This document shows, in pieces, positions 1 through 6,456 of a stretch of 8,457 bases of DNA. The stretch comes from Methanobacteriota archaeon. GTDB taxonomy: Archaea; Thermoplasmatota; Poseidoniia; Poseidoniales; Poseidoniaceae. Location: positions 27,574-36,030 of the forward strand of contig PAWY01000007.1 in the NCBI GenBank assembly GCA_002714305.1, in the 5' to 3' direction. Below the pieces are notes generated by a model, which saw nothing but the letters and a program-made list of their open reading frames with translations, did not search any database and was not told the DNA's origin. The translations under genes and the position numbers were made by a program. How positions within the stretch are numbered: the first letter of the stretch is position 1; every line of letters starts with the position of its first letter.

Positions 1-119
1 TTTGGAAGGCCGAGGTCAACCTCGAGCGCTGCCTCCCCGTCCCGTTGGGTTTGTCAAAGCCTCGGCGCGGTTCGGTTATCCAACGGCTCCGCTCTCCCTG
101 AGTTAAGCCACGCACCGCG
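1..119. other. Unassigned left edge, GC-rich, possibly the 3' end of an upstream transcript
   Basis: No gene could be identified here. A short perfect hairpin lies at 11-24 (CGAGG, loop TCAA, CCTCG). A longer stem can form between 42-50 and 78-86 (CCGTTGGGT with ATCCAACGG, one G-T pair). Plus-strand frames 2 and 3 are open from the edge to stops at 104-106 and 99-101, so either could be the tail of a protein that starts outside the window, but neither peptide is recognisable. The T-run that follows at 120-125 suggests a transcript ends here. It could be the end of a protein gene or of a structured RNA; no tRNA, SRP RNA or RNase P signature was convincing. Confidence 0.3.
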
Positions 120-125
120 TTTTTT
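120..125 (+). terminator. Oligo-T terminator candidate
   Basis: A run of six T follows a GC-rich stretch. Archaeal RNA polymerase commonly terminates at such U-tracts without needing a strong hairpin. It would separate whatever transcript enters from the left from the promoter of the downstream operon. Only the T-run is seen; termination is inferred. Confidence 0.4.
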
Positions 126-138
126 GCTCCTTGAGAGT

Positions 139-155
139 GGTGAATGTTTATCACC
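139..155 (+). promoter_or_regulatory. Candidate archaeal TATA box inside an inverted repeat
   Basis: The stretch GGTGA-ATGTTTA-TCACC is an inverted repeat with 5-bp arms (139-143 and 151-155), extendable by a G-T and a G-C pair on the outside. Its centre holds TGTTTATC (145-152), a reasonable match to an archaeal TATA element. With the usual spacing of about 25 nt, transcription would start near 172-178, just upstream of the first gene. A purine-rich stretch before it could serve as a BRE. A protein bound to this repeat would block TBP access. The promoter call rests on position and base composition only. Confidence 0.45.
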
Positions 156-175
156 GCCCGTTAAGTCGGTTGGCT

Positions 176-192
176 TGACCCCTATGGGGTCA
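176..192 (+). promoter_or_regulatory. Perfect 17-bp palindrome upstream of the first gene, likely operator or leader hairpin
   Basis: TGACCCC-TAT-GGGGTCA is a perfect inverted repeat with 7-bp arms and a 3-nt centre. It lies about 24 nt after the TATA-like element, that is at or just after the expected transcription start, and ends 4 nt before the ribosome binding site. This is a typical place for an archaeal repressor operator. As RNA it would also form a strong hairpin next to the ribosome binding site. The repeat is seen directly; its function is inferred. Confidence 0.5.
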
Positions 193-196
193 TTTT

Positions 197-203
197 GAGG
201 TGA
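197..203 (+). promoter_or_regulatory. Ribosome binding site that decides the start of the small membrane protein
   Basis: GAGGTGA lies 5 nt before the ATG at 209. The reading frame also contains a GTG at 200, but that codon is part of this Shine-Dalgarno sequence, so ATG 209 is the more likely start. Confidence 0.6.
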
Positions 204-208
204 ACTGC

Positions 209-481
209 ATGACAAACTCACGAGCCCTGCCCGACACAACGGTCGGAACGGGAGAACCCACTGCCAGCCGAATTGTCTTGACGCTGTTCTTTGTTGGCCT
301 GCTTGGCCTCTATTCGCTCTTCTCCAACGTGTTCGGCTGGGATAATCTGCCTTTGCTCGGTGAATTGGTCCCGTTGGTGCAAAACCTCGGTGGAAGCGGC
401 ATCTGGTACTACCTCATCGGCTTCCTTGTTGGAGTGGGCGCCATAGTTGCGACGCTTGTGGGTGAGGTACTCGCCGAGTAA
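209..481 (+). CDS. Small two-helix membrane protein encoded before the oxidase-like protein
   Basis: This 90-residue protein is not assigned to a known family. It has a short polar N-terminus rich in Ser, Thr and Pro, a first membrane helix at about residues 20-42, a loop of moderate hydrophobicity (about 43-63), and a second helix at about 65-86 that ends with an acidic GEVLAE. No cysteine, histidine cluster or other metal motif is visible. The stop is 15 nt before the next start, with a strong ribosome binding site between, so it is probably made together with the oxidase-like protein. It could be a small accessory subunit, as small one- or two-helix subunits are common beside heme-copper oxidase subunit I, but nothing in its own sequence proves this. 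ATG 209 is preferred over the in-frame GTG at 200 because of the GAGGTGA motif at 197-203. Confidence 0.75.
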   Translation: MTNSRALPDTTVGTGEPTASRIVLTLFFVGLLGLYSLFSNVFGWDNLPLLGELVPLVQNLGGSGIWYYLIGFLVGVGAIVATLVGEVLAE

Positions 482-483
482 AT

Positions 484-490
484 GGAGGTG
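484..490 (+). promoter_or_regulatory. Strong Shine-Dalgarno of the oxidase-like gene
   Basis: GGAGGTG lies 6 nt before the ATG at 497. An out-of-frame ATG at 493 has poorer spacing, so 497 is supported. Confidence 0.65.
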
Positions 491-496
491 TGATGG

Positions 497-2482
497 ATGG
501 AAACGATTTTCATTGCTGGCGGCCTTATGGTTGCTCTTCTCTTCTTCCTTTCACAATCCCTGAGCAAGGGCTTGGGCTCCGTAGGCCCTGCGCTGAAACA
601 GATCGGTCTGTTCATCCTGCAAAAGAACCCACCCGGCCTCGTCGACATCTTCGATGACAAAGACGGCAGCGGCTCTCGCACCTGGATGAATTTTGGTATG
701 CTTTGGTTGGTGTTCGCTACGTTGCTTGGTTTCTTGATGGGCTGGCACACGTATGACCCGACGGCTCTCGACTCGCTTGCCAGCGTGGGTTGGTCCTATG
801 ATGACGGCTCTTCGCTGAGCGATGCTACCCTCAATTTCCTCTCCATCGCTCTGCTGTACGGCCTCATCGGTAGCGGCATGGTCGCCACGGCTCGAAACGG
901 AAATGGGCGCCTTGCCAGCGAGGCCAACGCCTCCATGGTCGCTCTTTTGCTCTCGGTCATTTTGCTCGCCACCTACATTCTTCCGTTCATCTTTGGATTC
1001 CTTGACATCGACACGGAAACCGGCGCGGTGGCCACCATGCTCTACAGCCTCGAGACGCTGGCGGTTGGATTGTTGCTGGTCCCGATTTTCATCAACCTCC
1101 TCATTACCACAGCCAACCGAGGTGACAAGGAACTCCAAACGAGCGTTTGGTTCCTCCTTATGGGTGTAGCAGCTTACATTCTCTCGATGATTTACATGTT
1201 CTTTGGCGAGCTCGCCGACGCCACGCAAATGGTATGGTTGGCTGAGCGGGTAGCCCATGGCTGGGTCCCACTTGCCCTCATGTTCTCGGTTGGCTATCAT
1301 GTGATTCCAATGACGGCGAAGCAACCCATCTGGTCGGCATCCATGCGCACGGCCAGCATGTTTCTGCTCTTCATCACCATCCCACCATTCTTCATGACCG
1401 ATGCCTCCGCAAGCAACTTTGTCACCAACCTTGGAGCCATCCTCCTCACGCTTGGTGTCCTCCCCATCTTTGCTGCCTCCATCAACCTCCTCATGACGGC
1501 AGGCTCTGGCCTCACTAATGTGGTGAAGAAGCCCGGAGCGATGGCTGCCACCATGGCGTTCCTTGCTCTACCTTTCTTCGCCATTGGTGGCTATTTCACC
1601 GCCATGGATACCTTCGTTGGTACCGGTGCCCTGGGCACCATGGGCCATGTCGTGAACATGGGCATGATGTTCACCGTTGGTGGATTGTTGGTTCTTGCTG
1701 GTGTGTTCACCAACTACCCCAACGCCATTGGCAAACCACTCGCTACGCCTTCAACGGGAACCCTCGCCTCCTGGATGGTCATGGTCGGTGGCATCGCTTC
1801 AACGCTGATTTACCTCATCGGGGAATTCACCGCCAATGCCGTTTCAGCGACGGAGGTTGAGGACGTGGTAGCCAACAACGGGAGCTTCTACTTGACCGGT
1901 GCGGCCATGTTCTACCTCGTCTCGATCGGGGCTATTCTCTCGACCATGGTCGTCATTCGAACGGGGATCTCCTCAACTGGACGTTCCTTGGAAGTCACCG
2001 AAGCGTCCGACGTGTCAACCTACACACTCACAACGGGCTCCTCCACAACCATCCGAGACCTCATCGGTCGTGGCGTTGGCGTCGATACCCAATTGGTCGT
2101 CAGCGAAACCGAAGCCAACGAAGGAGGTTCCACCATCATTGGCGTGGATTCGGCCCTTCACAATGACGAGATTAAGGAATTCCCAATGACCGCAAGCACG
2201 GTTATGATTGAATTTGTCCAGTACCTCACCAACACCAACCAATCCGTCTTTGAATTGTTCCGTAGCATGGACCTTGACGACTCGGGTAAAATCGATAGCC
2301 GTGAGTTCCTCGCTGCTCTTGAATCCTCAGACATTGACGCGCTTTCCTCCATTGAAGCGAGTGAATTGGTGGCCGGTATGGACCTTGACGGGGACGGAGA
2401 ACTGAACTTGCCCGAACTCGACATCGCCATCGCTCAAATCAAGCGAGACCACGACATCGTTGCCTCTGAAGAAGAGGAGTGA
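497..2482 (+). CDS. Heme-copper oxidase subunit I-like membrane protein lacking most metal ligands, with C-terminal EF-hands
   Basis: This 661-residue protein has an extra N-terminal helix (about 3-20) and then twelve membrane helices at roughly 65-84, 110-131, 145-168, 180-203, 215-237, 251-272, 284-300, 307-332, 347-369, 380-405, 422-445 and 465-487, the helix count of heme-copper oxidase subunit I. Matches to cbb3-type CcoN include IP-x6-PIWS after core helix VI (270-280), P-x5-SIN-LLMT ending helix VIII (323-334) and MGHVV in helix X (382-386). In that alignment the low-spin heme histidine of helix II is Ala110, the helix VI copper histidine falls on Arg251 with His254 one turn away, the helix VII His-His pair is Phe298-Phe299, and the helix X HxH keeps His384 but has Val386. 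Oxygen reduction is therefore unlikely. The cytosolic tail has two canonical EF-hand loops (592-603 and 629-640); a DKDGSG half-loop at 54-59 precedes core helix I. The stop overlaps the next start. The family call is from memory, without a search. Confidence 0.7.
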   Translation: METIFIAGGLMVALLFFLSQSLSKGLGSVGPALKQIGLFILQKNPPGLVDIFDDKDGSGSRTWMNFGMLWLVFATLLGFLMGWHTYDPTALDSLASVGWSYDDGSSLSDATLNFLSIALLYGLIGSGMVATARNGNGRLASEANASMVALLLSVILLATYILPFIFGFLDIDTETGAVATMLYSLETLAVGLLLVPIFINLLITTANRGDKELQTSVWFLLMGVAAYILSMIYMFFGELADATQMVWLAERVAHGWVPLALMFSVGYHVIPMTAKQPIWSASMRTASMFLLFITIPPFFMTDASASNFVTNLGAILLTLGVLPIFAASINLLMTAGSGLTNVVKKPGAMAATMAFLALPFFAIGGYFTAMDTFVGTGALGTMGHVVNMGMMFTVGGLLVLAGVFTNYPNAIGKPLATPSTGTLASWMVMVGGIASTLIYLIGEFTANAVSATEVEDVVANNGSFYLTGAAMFYLVSIGAILSTMVVIRTGISSTGRSLEVTEASDVSTYTLTTGSSTTIRDLIGRGVGVDTQLVVSETEANEGGSTIIGVDSALHNDEIKEFPMTASTVMIEFVQYLTNTNQSVFELFRSMDLDDSGKIDSREFLAALESSDIDALSSIEASELVAGMDLDGDGELNLPELDIAIAQIKRDHDIVASEEEE

Positions 2483-3786
2483 ATTCACGAAAGGGCGTGC
2501 ATAACGTGCGCATTGGTCTCGTCGGAAAACCAAACGTTGGCAAATCAACGTTCTTCAGCGCAGCCACCCTCGCTCAGGTGGACATCGCCAACTATCCCTT
2601 TTGCACCATCGACCCCAACGTTGGCGTTGCCTTTGTCGAAGCACGGCTCCCCTGTCCGTGCAAGGAATTGCGTGAAAAATTGGAGGCCGATGGTCGCTTG
2701 GAACCAGCGGCAGATGATGACCCGCGCCAGGGTAGTTTGTGTGAGCCCAGAACGGGAAGTTGCGTCGGGCATCGACGGTCTGTTCCCGTGGCGCTGGTGG
2801 ACGTCGCCGGTCTTGTGCCCGGTGCGAGTGAGGGGCGTGGAAGAGGGAACGCCTTTCTCTCTGACTTAGCCAACTGCGACGTGCTGATTCAGGTGGTTGA
2901 TGCTGCAGGCTCAACCGACCTCGAAGGTCAATTCAGAGGAGCCGCTGCGACCACGGAAGAAGCGGTCGAGTCCGTTCGTGCAGAAATTGAATTTCTGGAA
3001 CATGAATTGGATGCGTGGATCGGCGGATTGCTCGAGGACGGCTGGAACCGTGGCGTGCGTCGAGTGCAAGCCGAAGGCGAGAAGGGCTTGACCTCCTTTG
3101 TACAAGAACGCCTCAGTGGCCTAGGGGCAACTTCTGCCCGGGTGGCTCAGGGAATGTTGAATTTCAACGCCGTTCATGAATCGGACCAACAGCCCTGGGA
3201 TTGGGACACCGCTTCCCTGCATTTGCTTGGAAAGTGCATGCGTACCCAACTTTTCCCCATCGTCTACGCAGCGAACAAAATGGACATCGCTCCTCCAGGC
3301 GTTCTGGACTTGTTCTCCGACCGAACGATGGTTGCCTGCATGGCCGACATGGAGTTGGCCCTGCGGCGTGCAGCGTCTTCAGGACTCATCGATTACCAAA
3401 GCGGCAGTTCGACCTTCGAGTTGCAAAAAGACGCCGCATTGAACGACGCACAAAAGAAAGCGTTGGCTCACATGAATGAACGCCTCCAATCGGCCAACGG
3501 CACGGGCTTGGCCAAGCTGTTGGACGAGGTCCTTTTCGATCAACTCAATCACATCGTGGTGTATCCGGTCCAAGACGAAACCCACTGGGTTGATGGCGAT
3601 GGGCGGGTTCTCCCCGATGCCTTGGTCGTTCCAGTCGGCCTCCATGCCAAAGCGCTTGCAGGGCGCGTTCACACCGACCTTGAGGCTGGATTTATTCGTG
3701 GTGTCGATGGGCGAACCCGTCGCGTGGTCGGTGCAGACCATGAGATGAGTGACGGGGACGTGCTGAAGATTCACGCAAAGTCCTGA
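2479..3786 (+). CDS. YchF/Obg-family translation-associated GTPase, archaeal type
   Basis: This 435-residue soluble P-loop NTPase has, in order, G1 GKPNVGKST (16-24), the family segment YPFCTIDPNVGV (39-50), a four-cysteine insert (Cys59, Cys61, Cys88, Cys95), G3 DVAGLVPGA (108-116), a helical insertion (about 155-235), G4 NKMD (266-269) and a C-terminal TGS-like domain (about 355-433). Bacterial YchF has NxxE at G4 and prefers ATP; NKMD is the canonical guanine motif, so GTP is the likely nucleotide. YchF proteins bind ribosomes and affect translation and stress responses. The cysteines resemble the CPC...C...C insert of archaeal homologues, but the spacing between pairs is longer, with an acidic stretch at 79-81. 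The GTG at 2479 overlaps the preceding TGA. In-frame GTGs at 2497 and 2506 are alternatives; the one at 2506 would give MRIGLVG, which fits the usual family N-terminus best. Co-transcription with the membrane proteins upstream looks likely; a shared function does not follow. Confidence 0.9.
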   Translation: MNSRKGVHNVRIGLVGKPNVGKSTFFSAATLAQVDIANYPFCTIDPNVGVAFVEARLPCPCKELREKLEADGRLEPAADDDPRQGSLCEPRTGSCVGHRRSVPVALVDVAGLVPGASEGRGRGNAFLSDLANCDVLIQVVDAAGSTDLEGQFRGAAATTEEAVESVRAEIEFLEHELDAWIGGLLEDGWNRGVRRVQAEGEKGLTSFVQERLSGLGATSARVAQGMLNFNAVHESDQQPWDWDTASLHLLGKCMRTQLFPIVYAANKMDIAPPGVLDLFSDRTMVACMADMELALRRAASSGLIDYQSGSSTFELQKDAALNDAQKKALAHMNERLQSANGTGLAKLLDEVLFDQLNHIVVYPVQDETHWVDGDGRVLPDALVVPVGLHAKALAGRVHTDLEAGFIRGVDGRTRRVVGADHEMSDGDVLKIHAKS

Positions 3787-3792
3787 AGGAAC

Positions 3793-4179
3793 TCAGTGGC
3801 CCTTGGGACGGTCGTAGGCTGGTGTCAACCGAGCCATGTCGCCAGAGTGCTGTCCGCCTCGATAGATGAAGAGCACAGGGGCCACCAAGGTGAGCACAAT
3901 GAGGAGAAGGAGGAAGAATAGCCCCCAGGGCTCCACGTCGGACAGGGTTGAGCCCCAAAGAATCCACAAGAACGGGAGGTAGAGAAAAATGCTGTACCGC
4001 CGTGCCACGGTTGAAAACCGAGCACTTGAGGTCTGTTTGTCAAAGAGAACAGGGGCTTCCTCTTTGGTCACCAATCCCATTTCAACACCGCATGAAACAC
4101 ACACTTGGGCTTTCGGGCCGACGCCGTGAATAAAGAACTCACGAGGGTAGGTGCTTCCGCAGTGTCGACAGATTGGCAT
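3793..4179 (-). CDS. Zinc-ribbon membrane protein, two helices
   Basis: This 128-residue protein starts with a small zinc ribbon: Cys4-x2-Cys7 and Cys27-x2-Cys30, the second pair followed by Gly as in treble-clef or rubredoxin-like knuckles. A polar linker (about 35-60) leads to two membrane helices at about 62-79 and 86-106, then a short basic tail. The ribbon and the tail probably both face the cytoplasm, since RR (60-61) and YRGG (106-109) flank the helices. No enzyme motif is visible, so the function is unknown; such proteins may be adaptors or nucleic-acid or protein binders at the membrane. The start ATG is preceded by AGGGAG with a 4-nt spacer. It lies 36 nt downstream of the PabBA gene on the same strand and is probably the last gene of that operon. 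Its stop is 6 nt from the stop of the convergent GTPase gene. Confidence 0.8.
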   Translation of the reverse strand: MPICRHCGSTYPREFFIHGVGPKAQVCVSCGVEMGLVTKEEAPVLFDKQTSSARFSTVARRYSIFLYLPFLWILWGSTLSDVEPWGLFFLLLLIVLTLVAPVLFIYRGGQHSGDMARLTPAYDRPKGH

Positions 4180-4215
4180 GGTACTCCCTGTTCTAAGCCA
4201 GTGGCAAGGGATTCT

Positions 4216-6456
4216 TCAACCATCCGCTTGAGTGGAAAGAAATTGGGCGATGAGTTGTTGCCCGTCGCGTGAACCAATGGACTCAGGATGGAACTGCACA
4301 CCATGGATGTTCATGCTTGGGTGCCGCAATCCCATGATGAGCCCTGAAGCGGCCTCTACGGCGTTGACCATCAAGCGATGTTCTCCGTTTTCCACGGCGA
4401 CGAGGGAGTTGTATCGGGTCATTTTCAGATGCGATGGTTGGGATGAAAACACACCCGAACCATCGTGTTCAATGTCAACGGGCACACCATGGATTGGACC
4501 AAAAGGAGAGGGGTTGACGTGTCGACCGTCGGCCAATGCTAACGCTTGATGTCCAAGGCACACGCCCAAAACTGGCATTCCAAGTTGGCCGGCCAAAGCG
4601 TGATGAGCCAAGGCCATGGTGAGCGGGGCGTCTTCAGGACGCCCAGGCCCTGGACCCAGAATCAGATGCGACGGAGCGAGTTCCTCGAGAAGGTCATGCA
4701 GCGCTGCCGGGTCGAACCACCGCTCGCTTTGTGGTGAGCGGCCTTCGAGGAAGGTAACATCCCGTCCAGTTTGGGTGACGGCATCGGCGATGTTGAGGGA
4801 AAACGAATCGAGGTTGTCAATGAACAGCACGCTTCCTGTAATCTCTTGGTTGACGGCTTGATTCAGGGTACGGATTTGGCCACACTGGTTTTCCATCCCA
4901 TGGGCCTTGGGCGGCTGGAGGGGGTGGATTCCAAGTGTTCCGGTTGGTAGGGTCGTGTGCTCTTCACGCATCCACCCTGCAGCAATTCGGAGCGCTGCTC
5001 CTTTCCAAGCTGCTTCCTCAACCTCTTTTTTGGGTTGTGAGGCAATGGTGATGCCGCCGCCAGCGCCCACGGAAGCATGCCACCTTCCACCAACCGTGTG
5101 GGCCTCCAAGGTCCGAATCAATATGTTCCATGCTGACTGGCCAGAATGAACGTCAATGTACCCGATGGAGCCTGTCCAAAACGACCTCGGCATCTCTTCC
5201 AACTGGTCGATGGCGGCGCACACCATGGTGCGTGGGCAACCGGTGATTGAACCGCCGGGGAAGATCGCTTGGAGGGCGTCCGCACCGGACGTCTCCGGTT
5301 TGATTTCGGCCGTGATATGGCTGACCAGATGTTGTACATTGGCGTAGGCTTCAACATCAAATCGTTCTACATTGACGCTGCCCGAACGAGCCACGGTTGT
5401 GAGGTCGTTGCGCATCAGGTCCACAAGCATCCGATGCTCCGCACGCTCCTTTTGGTCGCTGACCATCTGTTCTCGAAAGCGGGATGCTTCTTCGACGTTG
5501 GTTCCCTGTGGGCATGTGCCTTTGATGGGCGAGGTCTGAAGGGTCGTTCCATCAAACATCAGCAAGGATTCTGGGCTGGAACTGGCCAAAGCGAAGCCTA
5601 AATCATCGGCTTGAGCGTAGGCCGAAAATGGTGCAGGATTGCTTCTCATCAGCCGTTGGTATACGGTGTAGGGATGGTCAACCTCGCCTTGCCAGTGCTT
5701 TCCAATGTTCACTTGGTAGACTTGCCCGTTCACAATGCCTTGACGGACAGCCTCAACGTTGTCTTCATGGGTTTCGTCCGTGTGAGTAACGGCTTCGCGA
5801 TGGGGTTGAGGTGATGGCACAGAAACCGGCGTACCGTCCCATTGCAAGACGTTCTCAGCGGCGGCGCACCAGTCCAAGTGATCACCAAAGACATGGGAGG
5901 TGTCGTTTTCATGGTCCACGGCAATGCCTCCATCAACGCGCCAAAGAACGGCAAGCAAGGCGCCTTCTTCGGGAGGGTGCTGCAGTTGAATCGGTTGAGT
6001 CCACTGAACCAAATCATAGGCCAGCGCTCCTGACCAAAATGGGCCACTTGGCAGTTCAACCGAAGGAGCGCGCTGATAAGGCTCGGGAGAGGTTTCCGCC
6101 TGCAATTTGACAAATAAGTCTCCAAGGTCAGTCGCTCGAAGGGTGACGCTGTGGTACCACGAACCGTGTTTCCATTCTTCCACTTCGGCTTGCAGGATGG
6201 CCTCGTTCTCCACCAGTCGAAGGTCCCCCGCCAGAGGCTCATGGGGTTCTGCTTTCGGCAGGCGATGCCTGGGCGGTTGGCGAATCACCACGCGCTTGGA
6301 GGCCGGGGCTGCCACGAGTGACCACTTTGCGAGATGAGAAACGGGGCCACCGGAGACCAGCAGCAGTCGGTCTGGAGCTCCAAAGCGAAAGGCACCATCA
6401 CCGGAGAGCTGGTTGGCATCCAACGCCTCAACGATGGCCATCACGCGCTCAGACAT
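4216..6456 (-). CDS. pabBA: Fused aminodeoxychorismate synthase, PabB domain followed by PabA glutaminase domain
   Basis: This 746-residue cytosolic enzyme converts chorismate and glutamine to 4-amino-4-deoxychorismate, a p-aminobenzoate precursor. An N-terminal anthranilate-synthase-I-like domain (about 25-200) precedes the chorismate-binding domain (about 228-492), with GQVYQVN (244-250), SSPES (293-297), PIKGT (310-314), LMRNDL (347-352), FPGGSITGCPR (399-409), IRTL (447-450) and GAGGGI (464-469). Lys312 of PIKGT is the residue that marks PabB; anthranilate synthases have Ala there. After a linker (about 493-540) comes a class I glutamine amidotransferase with GPGPGRP (601-607), GVCLGHQ with nucleophile Cys633, and QFHPES with His723 and Glu725, so the triad is intact. 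The SITGxPK motif ends in Arg rather than Lys. The order B-A is the reverse of the A-B fusions of plants and fungi. The ATG at 6456 forms ATGTCTGA with the stop of the preceding gene, which argues for translational coupling and against a longer form starting at 6618. Confidence 0.92.
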   Translation of the reverse strand: MSERVMAIVEALDANQLSGDGAFRFGAPDRLLLVSGGPVSHLAKWSLVAAPASKRVVIRQPPRHRLPKAEPHEPLAGDLRLVENEAILQAEVEEWKHGSWYHSVTLRATDLGDLFVKLQAETSPEPYQRAPSVELPSGPFWSGALAYDLVQWTQPIQLQHPPEEGALLAVLWRVDGGIAVDHENDTSHVFGDHLDWCAAAENVLQWDGTPVSVPSPQPHREAVTHTDETHEDNVEAVRQGIVNGQVYQVNIGKHWQGEVDHPYTVYQRLMRSNPAPFSAYAQADDLGFALASSSPESLLMFDGTTLQTSPIKGTCPQGTNVEEASRFREQMVSDQKERAEHRMLVDLMRNDLTTVARSGSVNVERFDVEAYANVQHLVSHITAEIKPETSGADALQAIFPGGSITGCPRTMVCAAIDQLEEMPRSFWTGSIGYIDVHSGQSAWNILIRTLEAHTVGGRWHASVGAGGGITIASQPKKEVEEAAWKGAALRIAAGWMREEHTTLPTGTLGIHPLQPPKAHGMENQCGQIRTLNQAVNQEITGSVLFIDNLDSFSLNIADAVTQTGRDVTFLEGRSPQSERWFDPAALHDLLEELAPSHLILGPGPGRPEDAPLTMALAHHALAGQLGMPVLGVCLGHQALALADGRHVNPSPFGPIHGVPVDIEHDGSGVFSSQPSHLKMTRYNSLVAVENGEHRLMVNAVEAASGLIMGLRHPSMNIHGVQFHPESIGSRDGQQLIAQFLSTQADG

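Noticed and set aside
1..119. tRNA, SRP RNA or RNase P RNA at the left edge
   Set aside because: GGTTCGG at 69-75 looks a little like a T-loop, but no matching arms could be drawn, and the key conserved blocks of SRP and RNase P RNA were not found.
1..198. Open plus-strand frame from the left edge to a TGA at 196-198
   Set aside because: The peptide is low in information, crosses the T-run and promoter region, and matches no known family.
200..208. GTG start at 200 for the small membrane protein
   Set aside because: The GTG lies inside the Shine-Dalgarno GAGGTGA that is well placed for ATG 209.
551..1324. A 257-codon open frame on the minus strand inside the oxidase-like gene
   Set aside because: Its product is rich in charged residues and has no recognisable motif. 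It mirrors the strongly hydrophobic plus-strand gene, which has a good ribosome binding site and family-like helices.
4216..6456. Anthranilate synthase TrpEG
   Set aside because: The motif is PIKGT with Lys312, the signature of aminodeoxychorismate synthase, and the neighbour is a PabC-like enzyme rather than other trp genes.
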